DNA of 64,000 nucleotides from Ptiloglossa arizonensis. Its lineage: Eukaryota > Arthropoda > Insecta > Hymenoptera > Colletidae. Shown here piece after piece: positions 47,915-59,391 of the stretch (position 1 is its first letter; each line of letters opens with the position of its first letter). A program made the position numbers and the translations under genes. The stretch spans positions 310,001 to 374,000 of the forward strand of contig NW_027478600.1 of NCBI RefSeq assembly GCF_051014685.1, read 5' to 3'. Under the pieces are notes generated by a model that saw nothing but the letters and a program-made list of their open reading frames with translations, was not told the DNA's origin and did not search any database.

Positions 47915-50610
47915 TCAGATGCAACAGAAGTTTTGCGGATTGGTCAATCCGTTCGCGAGATATGGCAGTTTGGAGGTAAGAAACGCTTGAGAAACTCAAA
48001 ATTTTCGCAGTTCTGATGCTCGAAACGAATAACTAGAACGGTCTAGGGGAAAAGTACGCATACCGTTGTAATCGGGCGAGTTTCTACTTTCAGAAATTTT
48101 GCGGATTGGTCAATCCGTTCCCGAGACATGGCAGTTTGGAGGAAAGAAACAGTTGAGAAACTCAAAATTTTCACATTTCTGATGCTCGAAACGAATAACT
48201 AGAACGGCAAAGGGGAAAAGTACGCATACCGTTGTAATCGGGCGAGTTTCTACTTTCAGATGCAACAGAAGTTTTGCGGATTGGTCAATCCGTTTGCGAG
48301 ATATGGCAGTTTGGATGTAAGAAACGCTTGAGAAACTCAAAATTTTCGCAGTTCTGATGCTCGAAACGAATAACCAGAACGGCCTAGGGGAAAACTACGC
48401 ATACCGTTGTAATCGGGCGAGTTTCTACATTCAGATGCAACAGAAATTTTGCTGATTGGTCAATCCGTTCGCGAGATATGGCAGTTTGGAGGTAAGAAAC
48501 GCTTGAGAAACTCAAAATTTTCGCAGTTCTGATGCTCGAAACGAATAACTAGAACGGCCTAGGGGAAAAGTACACATACCGTTGCAATTGGGCGTGTGTC
48601 TACTTTCAGATGCAAAAGAAATTTTGCGGATTGGTCTATCCGTTCGCGAGATATGGCAGTTTGGAGGTAAGAAACGCATGAGAAACTCAAAATTTTCGCA
48701 GTTCTGATACTCGAAACGAATGACCAGAACGGCCTAGGGGAAAAGTACTCATACCGTTGTAATCGGGCGTGTTTCAACTTTCAGATGCAACAGAAATTTT
48801 GGGGATTGGTCAATCCGTTCGCGAGATATGGCAGTTTGGAGGTATGAAACGCTTGAGAAACTCAAAATTTTCGCAGATCTGATGCTCGAGACGAATAACT
48901 AGAATGGCCTAGTGGAAAACTGCACATACCGTTGTAATCGGGCGAGTTTCTACTTTCAGATGCAAGAGAAATTTTGCGGATTGGTCAATCCGTTCGCGAG
49001 ACATGGCAGTTTGGAGGTAAGAAACGCTTGAGAAACTCAAAATTTTCGCAGTTCTGATAATCGAAACGAATAACTAGAACGGCCTAGGGGAAAAGTACGC
49101 ATACCGTAGTAATCGGGCGGGTTTCTACTTTCAGATGCAACAGAAGTTTTGCGGATTGGTCAATCCGTTCGCGAGATGTGGCAGTTTGGGGGTAAGAAAG
49201 GCTTGAGAAGCTCAAAATTTTCGCAGTTCTGATGCTCGAAACGAATAACTAGAACGGCCTAGGGGAAAAGTACGCATACCGTTGTAATCGGTCCAGTTGC
49301 TACTTTCAGAGGCAACAGAAATTTTGCGTATTGGTCAATCCGTTCGCGAGATATGGCAGTTTGGAGGAAAGAAACGGCTGAGAAACTCGAAATTTTCAAA
49401 CTTCTGATGCTCGAAACGAATAACTAGAATGGCCTAGGGGAAAAGTACTCATACCGTTGTAATCGGGCGAGTATCTACTTTCAGATGCAACAGAAATTTT
49501 GCGGATTGGTCAATCCGTTCGCGAGATATGGCAGTTGGGATGTAAGAAACGCTTGAGAAACTCAAAATTTTCGCAGTTCTGATGCTCGAAACGAATAACT
49601 AGAACGGTCTAGGGGAAAAGTACGCATACCGTTGTAATCGGGCGAGTTTCTGCTTTCAGATGCAACAGAAGTTTTGCGGATTGGTCAATCCGTTCGCGAG
49701 ATATGGCAGTTTGGAGGTAAGAAACGCTTGAGAAACTCAAAATTTTCGCAGTTCTGATGCTCGAAACGAATAACTAGAACGGTCTAGGGGAAAAGTACGC
49801 ATACCGTTGTAATCGGGCGAGTTTCTACTTTCAGATGCAACAGAAATTTTGCGGATTGGTCTATCCGTTCGCGAGATATGGCAGTTTGGAGGTAAGAAAC
49901 GCTTGAGAAACTCAAAATTTTCGCAGTTCTGATGCTCGAAACGAATAACCAGAACGGCCTAGGGGAAAAGTACGCACACCGTTGTAATCGGGCGAGTTTC
50001 TACTTTCAGATGCAACAGAAATTTTGCGGATTGGTCAATCCGTTCGCGAGATATGGCAGTTTGGAGGTAAGAAACGCTTGAGAAACTCAAAATTTTCGCT
50101 GTTCTGATGCTCGAAACGAATAACTAGAACGGCCTAGGGGAAAAGTACACATACCGTTGTAATCGGGCGAGTTTCTACTTTCAGATGCAACAGAAATTTT
50201 GCGGATTGGTCAATCCTTTCGTGAGACATGGCAGTTTGGAGGTAAGAAACGCTTGAGAAACTCAAAATTTTCGCTGTTCTGATGCTCGAAACGAATAACT
50301 AGAACGGCCTAGGGGAAAAGTACGCATACCGTTGTAGTCGGGCGAGTTTCTGCTTTCAGGTGCAACAGAACTTTTGCGGATTGGTCAATCCGTTCGCGAG
50401 ATATGGGAGTTTGGAAGTAAGAAGCACTTGAGAAACTCAAAATTTTCGCAGTTCTGATGCTCTTAACGAATAACTGGAACGGTCTAGGGGAAAAGTACAC
50501 ATACCGTTGTAATCGGGCGAGTTTCTACTTTCAGATGCAACAGAAATTTTGCGGATTGTTCAATCCGTTCGCGAGATATGGCAGTTTGGAGGTAAGAAAC
50601 GCTTGAGAAA
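47915..50610 (+). repeat. 2.7-kb segmental duplication, copy 1
   Basis: Near-identical to 52106-54800 at an offset of 4191 bp (24 monomers minus 9 bp). It contains the 9-bp deletion TTTCAGAAATTTT near 48093, the GCAATTGGGCGTG monomer, the TAGTGG/CTGCACATACC monomer, the GATAATCG monomer and the CGGTCCAGTTGC monomer. Confidence 0.85.
48060..48110 (+). other. 9-bp deletion between CAG direct repeats (1 of 3 copies)
   Basis: The normal TTTCAGATGCAACAGAAATTTT region reads TTTCAGAAATTTT, losing 9 bases that lie between and include one of two CAG triplets. The same deletion is at about 52285 and 60503 in paralogous segments, so it happened once and was copied. It shortens the monomer to 166 bp. 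Confidence 0.9.
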
Positions 50611-52105
50611 CTAAAAATTTTCGCAGTTCTGATGCTCGAAACGAATAACCAGAACGGCCTAGGGGAAAAGTACGCATACCGTTGTAATCGGGCGAGTTTC
50701 TACTTTCAGATGCAACAGAAATTTTGCGGATTGGTCAATCCGTTCGCGAGATATGGCAGTTTGGAGGTAAGAAACGCTTGAGAAACTCAAAATTTTCGCT
50801 GTTCTGATGCTCGAAACGAATAACTAGAACGGCCTAGGGGAAAAGTACACATACCGTTGTAATCGGGCGAGTTTCTACTTTCAGATGCAACAGAAATTTT
50901 GCGGATTGTTCAATCCTTTCGTGAGACATGGCAGTTTGGAGGTAAGAAACGCTTGAGAAACTCAAAATTTTCGCTGTTCTGATGCTCGAAACGAATAACT
51001 AGAACGGCCTAGGGGAAAAGTACGCATACCGTTGTAGTCGGGCGAGTTTCTGCTTTCAGGTGCAACAGAACTTTTGCGGATTGGTCAATCCGTTCGCGAG
51101 ATATGGGAGTTTGGAGGTAAGAAGCACTTGAGAAACTCAAAATTTTCGCAGTTCTGATGCTCTAAACGAATAACTGGAACGGTCTAGGGGAAAAGTACAC
51201 ATACCGTTGTAATCGGGCGAGTTTCTACTTTCAGATGCAACAGAAATTTTGCGGATTGTTCAATCCGTTCGCGAGATATGGCAGTTTGGAGGTAAGAAAC
51301 GCTTGAGAAACTAAAAATTTTCGCAGTTCTGTTGCTCGAAACGAATAACTAGAACGGGCTAGGGGAAAAGTACTCATACCGTTGTGATCGGGCGAGTTTC
51401 TACTTTCAGGTGCAATAGAAATTTTGCGGATTGGTCAATCCGTTCGCGAGATATGGCAGTTTGGAGGTAAGAAACGCTTGAGAAACTCAAAATTTTCGTA
51501 GTTCTGATGCTCGAAACGAATAACTAGAACGGCCTAGGGGAAAAGTACACATACCGTTGTGATCGGGCGAGTTTCTACTTTCAGATGCAACAGAAATTTT
51601 GCGGATTGGTCAATCCGTTCGCGAGATATGGCAGTTTGGAGGTACGAAACGCTTGAGAAACTCAAAATTTTCGCAGTTCTGGTGCTCGACAAGCATAACT
51701 AGAACGGACTAGGGGAAAAGTACGCATACCGTTGTAATAGGGCGAGCTTCTACTTTTAGATGCAACAGAAATTTTGCGGGTTGGTCAATCCGTTCGCGAA
51801 ATATGGCAGTTTGGACGTAAGAAACGGTTGAGAAACTCAAAATGTTCACAGTTCTGATGCTCGAAACGAATAACTAGAACGGCCTAGGGGAAAAGTACTC
51901 ATACCGTTGTAATCGGGCGAGTATCTACTTTCAGATGCAACAGAAATTTTGGGGATTGGTCAATCCGTTCGCGAGATATGGCAGTTTGGAGGTATGAAAC
52001 GCTTGAGAAACTCAAAATTTTCGCAGTTCTGATGCTCGAAACGAATAACTAGAACGGCCTAGGGGAAAAGTACACATACCGTTGCAATTGGGCGTGTGTC
52101 TACTT
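50611..52105 (+). repeat. Segment between the 2.7-kb copies
   Basis: Follows F, G, H, A, B order and then D-like and AATGTTCACAG monomers. About 50640-51900 matches about 55010-56270 at an offset of 4366 bp (25 monomers minus 9 bp). The last part joins a GCAATTGGGCGTG left half to a CAGAAGTTTTG right half near 52110. Confidence 0.65.
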
Positions 52106-54800
52106 TCAGATGCAACAGAAGTTTTGCGGATTGGTCAATCCGTTCGCGAGATATGGCAGTTTGGAGGTAAGAAACGCTTGAGAAACTCAAAATTTTCGCA
52201 GTTCTGATGCTCGAAACGAATAACTAGAACGGTCTAGGGGAAAAGTACGCATACCGTTGTAATCGGGCGAGTTTCTACTTTCAGAAATTTTGCGGATTGG
52301 TCAATCCGTTCCCGAGACATGGCAGTTTGGAGGAAAGAAACAGTTGAGAAACTCAAAATTTTCACATTTCTGATGCTCGAAACGAATAACTAGAACGGCA
52401 AAGGGGAAAAGTACGCATACCGTTGTAATCGGGCGAGATTCTACTTTCAGATGCAACAGAAGTTTTGCGGATTGGTCAATCCGTTTGCGAGATATGGCAG
52501 TTTGGATGTAAGAAACGCTTGAGAAACTCAAAATTTTCGCAGTTCTGATGCTCGAAACGAATAACCAGAACGGCCTAGGGGAAAACTACGCATACCGTTG
52601 TAATCGGGCGAGTTTCTACATTCAGATGCAACAGAAATTTTGCTGATTGGTCAATCCGTTCGCGAGATATGGCAGTTTGGAGGTAAGAAACGCTTGAGAA
52701 ACTCAAAATTTTCGCAGTTCTGATGCTCGAAACGAATAACTAGAACGGCCTAGGGGAAAAGTACACATACCGTTGCAATTGGGCGTGAGTCTACTTTCAG
52801 ATGCAAAAGAAATTTTGCGGATTGGTCTATCCGTTCGCGAGATATGGCAGTTTGGAGGTAAGAAACGCATGAGAAACTCAAAATTGTCGCAGTTCTGATA
52901 CTCGAAACGAATGACCAGAACGGCATAGGGGAAAAGTACTCATACCGTTGTAATCGGGCGTGTTTCAACTTTCAGATGCAACAGAAATTTTGGGGATTGG
53001 TCAATCCGTTCGCGAGATATGGCAGTTTGGAGGTATGAAACGCTTGAGAAACTCAAAATTTTCGCAGATCTGATGCTCGAGACGAATAACTACAATGGCC
53101 TAGTGGAAAACTGCACATACCGTTGTAATCGGGCGAGTTTCTACTTTCAGATGCAAGAGAAATTTTGCGGATTGGTCAATCCGTTCGCGAGACATGGCAG
53201 TTTGGAGGTAAGAAACGCTTGAGAAACTCAAAATTTTCGCAGTTCTGATAATCGAAACGAATAACTAGAACGGCCTAGGGGAAAAGTACGCATACCGTAG
53301 TAATCGGGCGGGTTTCTACTTTCAGATGCAACAGAAGTTTTGCGGATTGGTCAATCCGTTCGCGAGATGTGGCAGTTTGGGGGTAAGAAAGGCTTGAGAA
53401 GCTCAAAATTTTCGCAGTTCTGATGCTCGAAACGAATAACTAGAACGGCCTAGGGGAAAAGTACGCATACCGTTGTAATCGGTCCAGTTGCTACTTTCAG
53501 AGGCAACAGAAATTTTGCGTATTGGTCAATCCGTTCGCGAGATATGGCAGTTTGGAGGAAAGAAACGGCTGAGAAACTCGAAATTTTCAAACTTCTGATG
53601 CTCGAAACGAATAACTAGAATGGCCTAGGGGAAAAGTACTCATACCGTTGTAATCGGGCGAGTATCTACTTTCAGATGCAACAGAAATTTTGCGGATTGG
53701 TCAATCCGTTCGCGAGATATGGCAGTTGGGATGTAAGAAACGCTTGAGAAACTCAAAATTTTCGCAGTTCTGATGGTCGAAACGAATAACTAGAACGGTC
53801 TAGGGGAAAAGTACGCATACCGTTGTAATCGGGCGAGTTTCTGCTTTCAGATGCAACAGAAGTTTTGCGGATTGGTCAATCCGTTCGCGAGATATGGCAG
53901 TTTGGAGGTAAGAAACGCTTGAGAAACTCAAAATTTTCGCAGTTCTGATGCTCGAAACGAATAACTAGGACGGTCTAGGGGAAAAGTACGCATACCGTTG
54001 TAATCGGGCGAGTTTCTACTTTCAGATGCAACAGAAATTTTGCGGATTGGTCTATCCGTTCGCGAGATATGGCAGTTTGGAGGTAAGAAACGCTTGAGAA
54101 ACTCAAAATTTTCGCAGTTCTGATGCTCGAAACGAATAACCAGAACGGCCTAGGGGAAAAGTACGCATACCGTTGTAATCGGGCGAGTTTCTACTTTCAG
54201 ATGCAACAGAAATTTTGCGGATTGGTCAATCCGTTCGCGAGATATGGCAGTTTGGAGGTAAGAAACGCTTGAGAAACTCAAAATTTTCGCTGTTCTGATG
54301 CTCGAAACGAATAACTAGAACGGCCTAGGGGAAAAGTACACATACCGTTGTAATCGGGCGAGTTTCTACTTTCAGATGCAACAGAAATTTTGCGGATTGG
54401 TCAATCCTTTCGTGAGACATGGCAGTTTGGAGGTAAGAAACGCTTGAGAAACTCAAAATTTTCGCTGTTCTGATGCTCGAAACGAATAACTAGAACGGCC
54501 TAGGGGAAAAGTACGCATACCGTTGTAGTCGGGCGAGTTTCTGCTTTCAGGTGCAACAGAACTTTTGCGGATTGGTCAATCCGTTCGCGAGATATGGGAG
54601 TTTGGAAGTAAGAAGCACTTGAGAAACTCAAAATTTTCGCAGTTCTGATGCTCTTAACGAATAACTGGAACGGTCTAGGGGAAAAGTACACATACCGTTG
54701 TAATCGGGCGAGTTTCTACTTTCAGATGCAACAGAAATTTTGCGGATTGTTCAATCCGTTCGCGAGATATGGCAGTTTGGAGGTAAGAAACGCTTGAGAA
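52106..54800 (+). repeat. 2.7-kb segmental duplication, copy 2
   Basis: Differs from copy 1 by roughly ten substitutions that I can see, such as GAGATTCTAC (52436), GGCGTGAGTC (52785), AAATTGTCG (52883), CGGCATAGG (52921), ACTACAATGG (53091), GATGGTCG (53773) and TAGGACGG (53967). That is about 99.6% identity by hand count. It carries the same 9-bp deletion near 52285. Confidence 0.85.
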
Positions 54801-57630
54801 ACTAAAAATTTTCGTAGTTCTGATGCTCGAAACGAATAACTAGAACGGCCTAGGGGAAAAGTACACATACCGTTGTAATCGGGCGAGTTTCTGCTTTCAG
54901 ATGCAACAGAAATTTTGCGGATTGGTCAATCCTTTCGCGAGATATTGCAGTTTGGAGGTAAGAAACGCTTGAGCAACTCAAAATTTTCGCAGTTCTGATG
55001 CTCGAAACGAATAACCAGAACGGCCTAGGGGAAAAGTACGCATACCGTTGTAATCGGGCGAGTTTCTACTTTCAGATGCAACAGAAATTTTGCGGATTGG
55101 TCAATCCGTTCGCGAGATATGGCAGTTTGGAGGTAAGAAACGCTTGAGAAACTCAAAATTTTCGCTGTTCTGATGCTCGAAACGAATAACTAGAACGGCC
55201 TAGGGGAAAAGTACACATACCGTTGTAATCGGGCGAGTTTCTACTTTCAGATGCAACAGAAATTTTGCGGATTGGTCAATCCTTTCGTGAGACATGGCAG
55301 TTTGGAGGTAAGAAACGCTTGAGAAACTCAAAATTTTCGCTGTTCTGATGCTCGAAACGAATAACTAGAACGGCCTAGGGGAAAAGTACGCATACCGTTG
55401 TAGTCGGGCGAGTTTCTGCTTTCAGGTGCAACAGAACTTTTGCGGATTGGTCAATCCGTTCGCGAGATATGGGAGTTTGGAGGTAAGAAGCACTTGAGAA
55501 ACTCAAAATTTTCGCAGTTCTGATGCTCTAAACGAATAACTGGAACGGTCTAGGGGAAAAGTACACATACCGTTGTAATCGGGCGAGTTTCTACTTTCAG
55601 ATGCAACAGAAATTTTGCGGATTGTTCAATCCGTTCGCGAGATATGGCAGTTTGGAGGTAAGAAACGCTTGAGAAACTAAAAATTTTCGCAGTTCTGTTG
55701 CTCGAAACGAATAACTAGAACGGGCTAGGGGAAAAGTACTCATACCGTTGTGATCGGGCGAGTTTCTACTTTCAGGTGCAATAGAAATTTTGCGGATTGG
55801 TCAATCCGTTCGCGAGATATGGCAGTTTGGAGGTAAGAAACGCTTGAGAAACTCAAAATTTTCGTAGTTCTGATGCTCGAAACGAATAACTAGAACGGCC
55901 TAGGGGAAAAGTACACATACCGTTGTGATCGGGCGAGTTTCTACTTTCAGATGCAACAGAAATTTTGCGGATTGGTCAATCCGTTCGCGAGATATGGCAG
56001 TTTGGAGGTACGAAACGCTTGAGAAACTCAAAATTTTCGCAGTTCTGGTGCTCGACAAGCATAACTAGAACGGACTAGGGGAAAAGTACGCATACCGTTG
56101 TAATAGGGCGAGCTTCTACTTTTAGATGCAACAGAAATTTTGCGGGTTGGTCAATCCGTTCGCGAAATATGGCAGTTTGGACGTAAGAAACGGTTGAGAA
56201 ACTCAAAATGTTCACAGTTCTGATGCTCGAAACGAATAACTAGAACGGCCTAGGGGAAAAGTACTCATACCGTTGTGATCGGCCGAGTTTCTACTTTCAG
56301 ATGCAACAGAAATTTTGCGGATTGGTCAATCCGTTCGCGAGATATGGCAGTTTGGAGGTAAGAAACGCTTGAGAAACTCAAAATTTTCGCAGTTCTGATG
56401 CTCGAAACGAATAACTAGAACGGCCTAGGGGAAAACTGCCCATACCGTTGTAATCGGGCGAGTTTCTACTTTCAGATGCAACAGAAATTTTGCGGATTGG
56501 TCAATCCGTTCGCGAGATATGGCAGTTTTGAGGTAAGAAACGCTTGAAAAACTCAAAATTTTCGCAGTTCTGATGCTCGAAACGAATAACTAGAACGTCC
56601 TAGGGGAAAACTACTCATACCGTTGTAATCCTGCGAGTTTCTACTTTCAGATGCAACAGAAATTTTGCGGATTGGTCAATCCGTTCGCGTGATATGGCAG
56701 TTTGGAGGTAAGAAACGCTTGAGAAACTCAAAATTTTCGCTGTTCTGATGCTCGAAACGAATAACTAGAACGGCCTAGGGGAAAAGTACACATACCGTTG
56801 TAATCGGGCGAGTTTCTACTTTCAGATGCAACAGAAATTTTGCGGATTGGTCAATCCTTTCGTGAGATATGGCAGTTTGGAGGTAAGAAACGCTTGAGAA
56901 ACTCAAAATTTTCGCTGTTCTGATGCTCGAAACGAATAACTAGAACGGCCTTGGGGAAAAGTACGCATACCGTTGTAGTCGGGCGAGTTTCTGCTTTCAG
57001 GTGAAACAGAACTTTTGCGGATTGGTCAATCCGTTCGTGAGATATGGGAGTTTGGAGGTAAGAAGCACTTGAGAGACTCAAAATTTTCGCAGTTCTGATG
57101 CTCTAAACGAATAACTGGAACGGTCTAGGGGAAAAGTACACATACCGTTGTAATCGGGCGAGTTTCTACTTTCAGATGCAACAGAAATTTTGCGGATTGT
57201 TCAATCCGTTCGCGAGATATGGCAGTTTGGAGGTAAGAAACGCTTGAGAAACTAAAAATTTTCGCAGTTCTTATGCTCGAAACGAATAACTAGAACGGGC
57301 TAGGGGAAAAGCACTCATACCGTTGTGATCGGGCGAGTTTCTACTTTCAGGTGCAACAGAAATTTGGCGGATTGGTCAATCCGTTCGCGAGATATGGCAG
57401 TTTGGAGGTAAGAAACGCTTGAGAAACTCAAAATTTTCGTAGTTCTGATGCTCGAAACGAATAACTAGAACGGCCTAGGGGAAAAGTACACATACCGTTG
57501 TAATCGGGCGAGTTTCTACTTTCAGATGCAACAGAAATTTTGCGGATTGGTCAATCCTTTCGCGAGATATTGCAGTTTGGAGGTAAGAAACGCTTGAGCA
57601 ACTCAAAATTTTCGCAGTTCTGATGCTCGA
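54801..57630 (+). repeat. 6-monomer HOR family and ACTGCCC/CCTGCG monomers
   Basis: Continues with B, ATATTGCAG, F, G, H, A, B and D-like monomers, then ACTGCCC (about 56436) and CCTGCG (about 56630). From about 56713 to 57630 it duplicates 45180-46097. Both copies share GGCCTTGGGG, GTGAAACAG, GAGAGACTC, TCTTATGCTC, AAAGCACTC and TTTGGCGG. Confidence 0.7.
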
Positions 57631-57639
57631 AACGAATAA

Positions 57640-59391
57640 CTAGAACGGCCAAGGGGAAAAGTACTCATACCGTTGTGATCGGGCGAGCTTCTACTTTCAG
57701 ATGCAACAGAAATTTTGCGAATTGGTCGATCCGTTCGCGAGATATGGCAGTTTGGAGGTAAGAAACGCTTGAGAAACTCAAAATTTTCGCAGTTCTGATG
57801 CTCGAAACGAATAACTAGAACGGCCTACGGGAAAAGTACGCATGACCTTTGTAATCGGGCGGGTTTCTGCTTTCAGATGCAACAGAAATTTTGCGGATTG
57901 GTCAATCCGTTCGCGAGATATGGGAGTTTGGAGGTAAGAAACACTTGAGAAACTCAAAATTTTCGCAGTTCTGGTGCTCGACAAGCATAACTAGGACGGA
58001 CTAGGGGAAAAGTACTCATACCGTTGTAATCGGGCGAGTTTCTACTTTCAGATGCAACAGAAGTTTTGCGGATTGGTCAATCCATTCGCGAGATATGGCA
58101 GTTTGGATGTAAGAAACGCTGGAGAAACTCAAAATTTTCGCAGTTCTGATGCTCGAAACGAATGACCAGAACGGCCTAGGGGAAAAGTACTCATACCGTT
58201 GTAATCGGGCGAGTTTCTACTTTCAGATGCAACAGAAGCTTTGCGTATTGGTCAATCCGTTCGCGAGATATGGCAGTTTGGATGTAAGAAACGCTTGAGA
58301 AACTCAAAATTTTCGCAGTTCTGATGCTCGAAACGAATAACTAGAACGGCCTAGGGGTCAAGTACGCATACCGTTGTAATCGGGCCAGTTTCTACTTTCA
58401 GATGCAACAGAAATTTTGCGGGTTGGTCAATCCGTTCGCGAGATATGGCAGTTTGGATATAAGAAACGCTTGAGAAACTCAAAATTTTCACACCTCTGAT
58501 GCTCGAAACGAATAACTAGAACGGCCTAGGGGAAAAGTACTCATACCGTTGTAATCGGGCGAGTTTCTACTTTCAGATGCAACAGAAATTTTGCGAATTG
58601 GTCGATCCGTTCGCGAGATATGGCAGTTTGGAGGTAAGAAACGCTTGAGAAACTCAAAATTTTCGCAGTTCTGATGCTCGAAACGAATAACTAGAACGGC
58701 CTACGGGAAAAGTACGCATGACCTTTGTAATCGGGCGGGTTTCTGCTTTCAGATGCAACAGAAATTTTGCGGATTGGTCAATCCGTTCGCGAGATATGGG
58801 AGTTTGGAGGTAAGAAACACTTGAGAAACTCAAAATTTTCGCAGTTCTGGTGCTCGACAAGCATAACTAGGACGGACTAGGGGAAAAGTACTCATACCGT
58901 TGTAATCGGGCGAGTTTCTACTTTCAGATGCAACAGAAGTTTTGCGGATTGGTCAATCCATTCGCGAGATATGGCAGTTTGGATGTAAGAAACGCTGGAG
59001 AAACTCAAAATTTTCGCAGTTCTGATGCTCGAAACGAATGACCAGAACGGCCTAGGGGAAAAGTACTCATACCGTTGTAATCGGGCGAGTTTCTACTTTC
59101 AGATGCAACAGAAGCTTTGCGTATTGGTCAATCCGTTCGCGAGATATGGCAGTTTGGATGTAAGAAACGCTTGAGAAACTCAAAATTTTCGCAGTTCTGA
59201 TGCTCGAAACGAATAACTAGAACGGCCTAGGGGTCAAGTACGCATACCGTTGTAATCGGGCCAGTTTCTACTTTCAGATGCAACAGAAATTTTGCGGGTT
59301 GGTCAATCCGTTCGCGAGATATGGCAGTTTGGATATAAGAAACGCTTGAGAAACTCAAAATTTTCACACCTCTGATGCTCGAAACGAATAA
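57640..59391 (+). repeat. 876-bp (5-monomer) tandem duplication
   Basis: Two consecutive copies offset by 876 bp (5 x 175 + 1), each containing the +1 insertion GCATGACC (57844 and 58720). Both carry GCTGGAGAAAC (58119 and 58995), where the related blocks at 40.1 and 46.6 kb have GCTTGAGAAAC. The duplication is therefore younger than that substitution. Confidence 0.88.
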
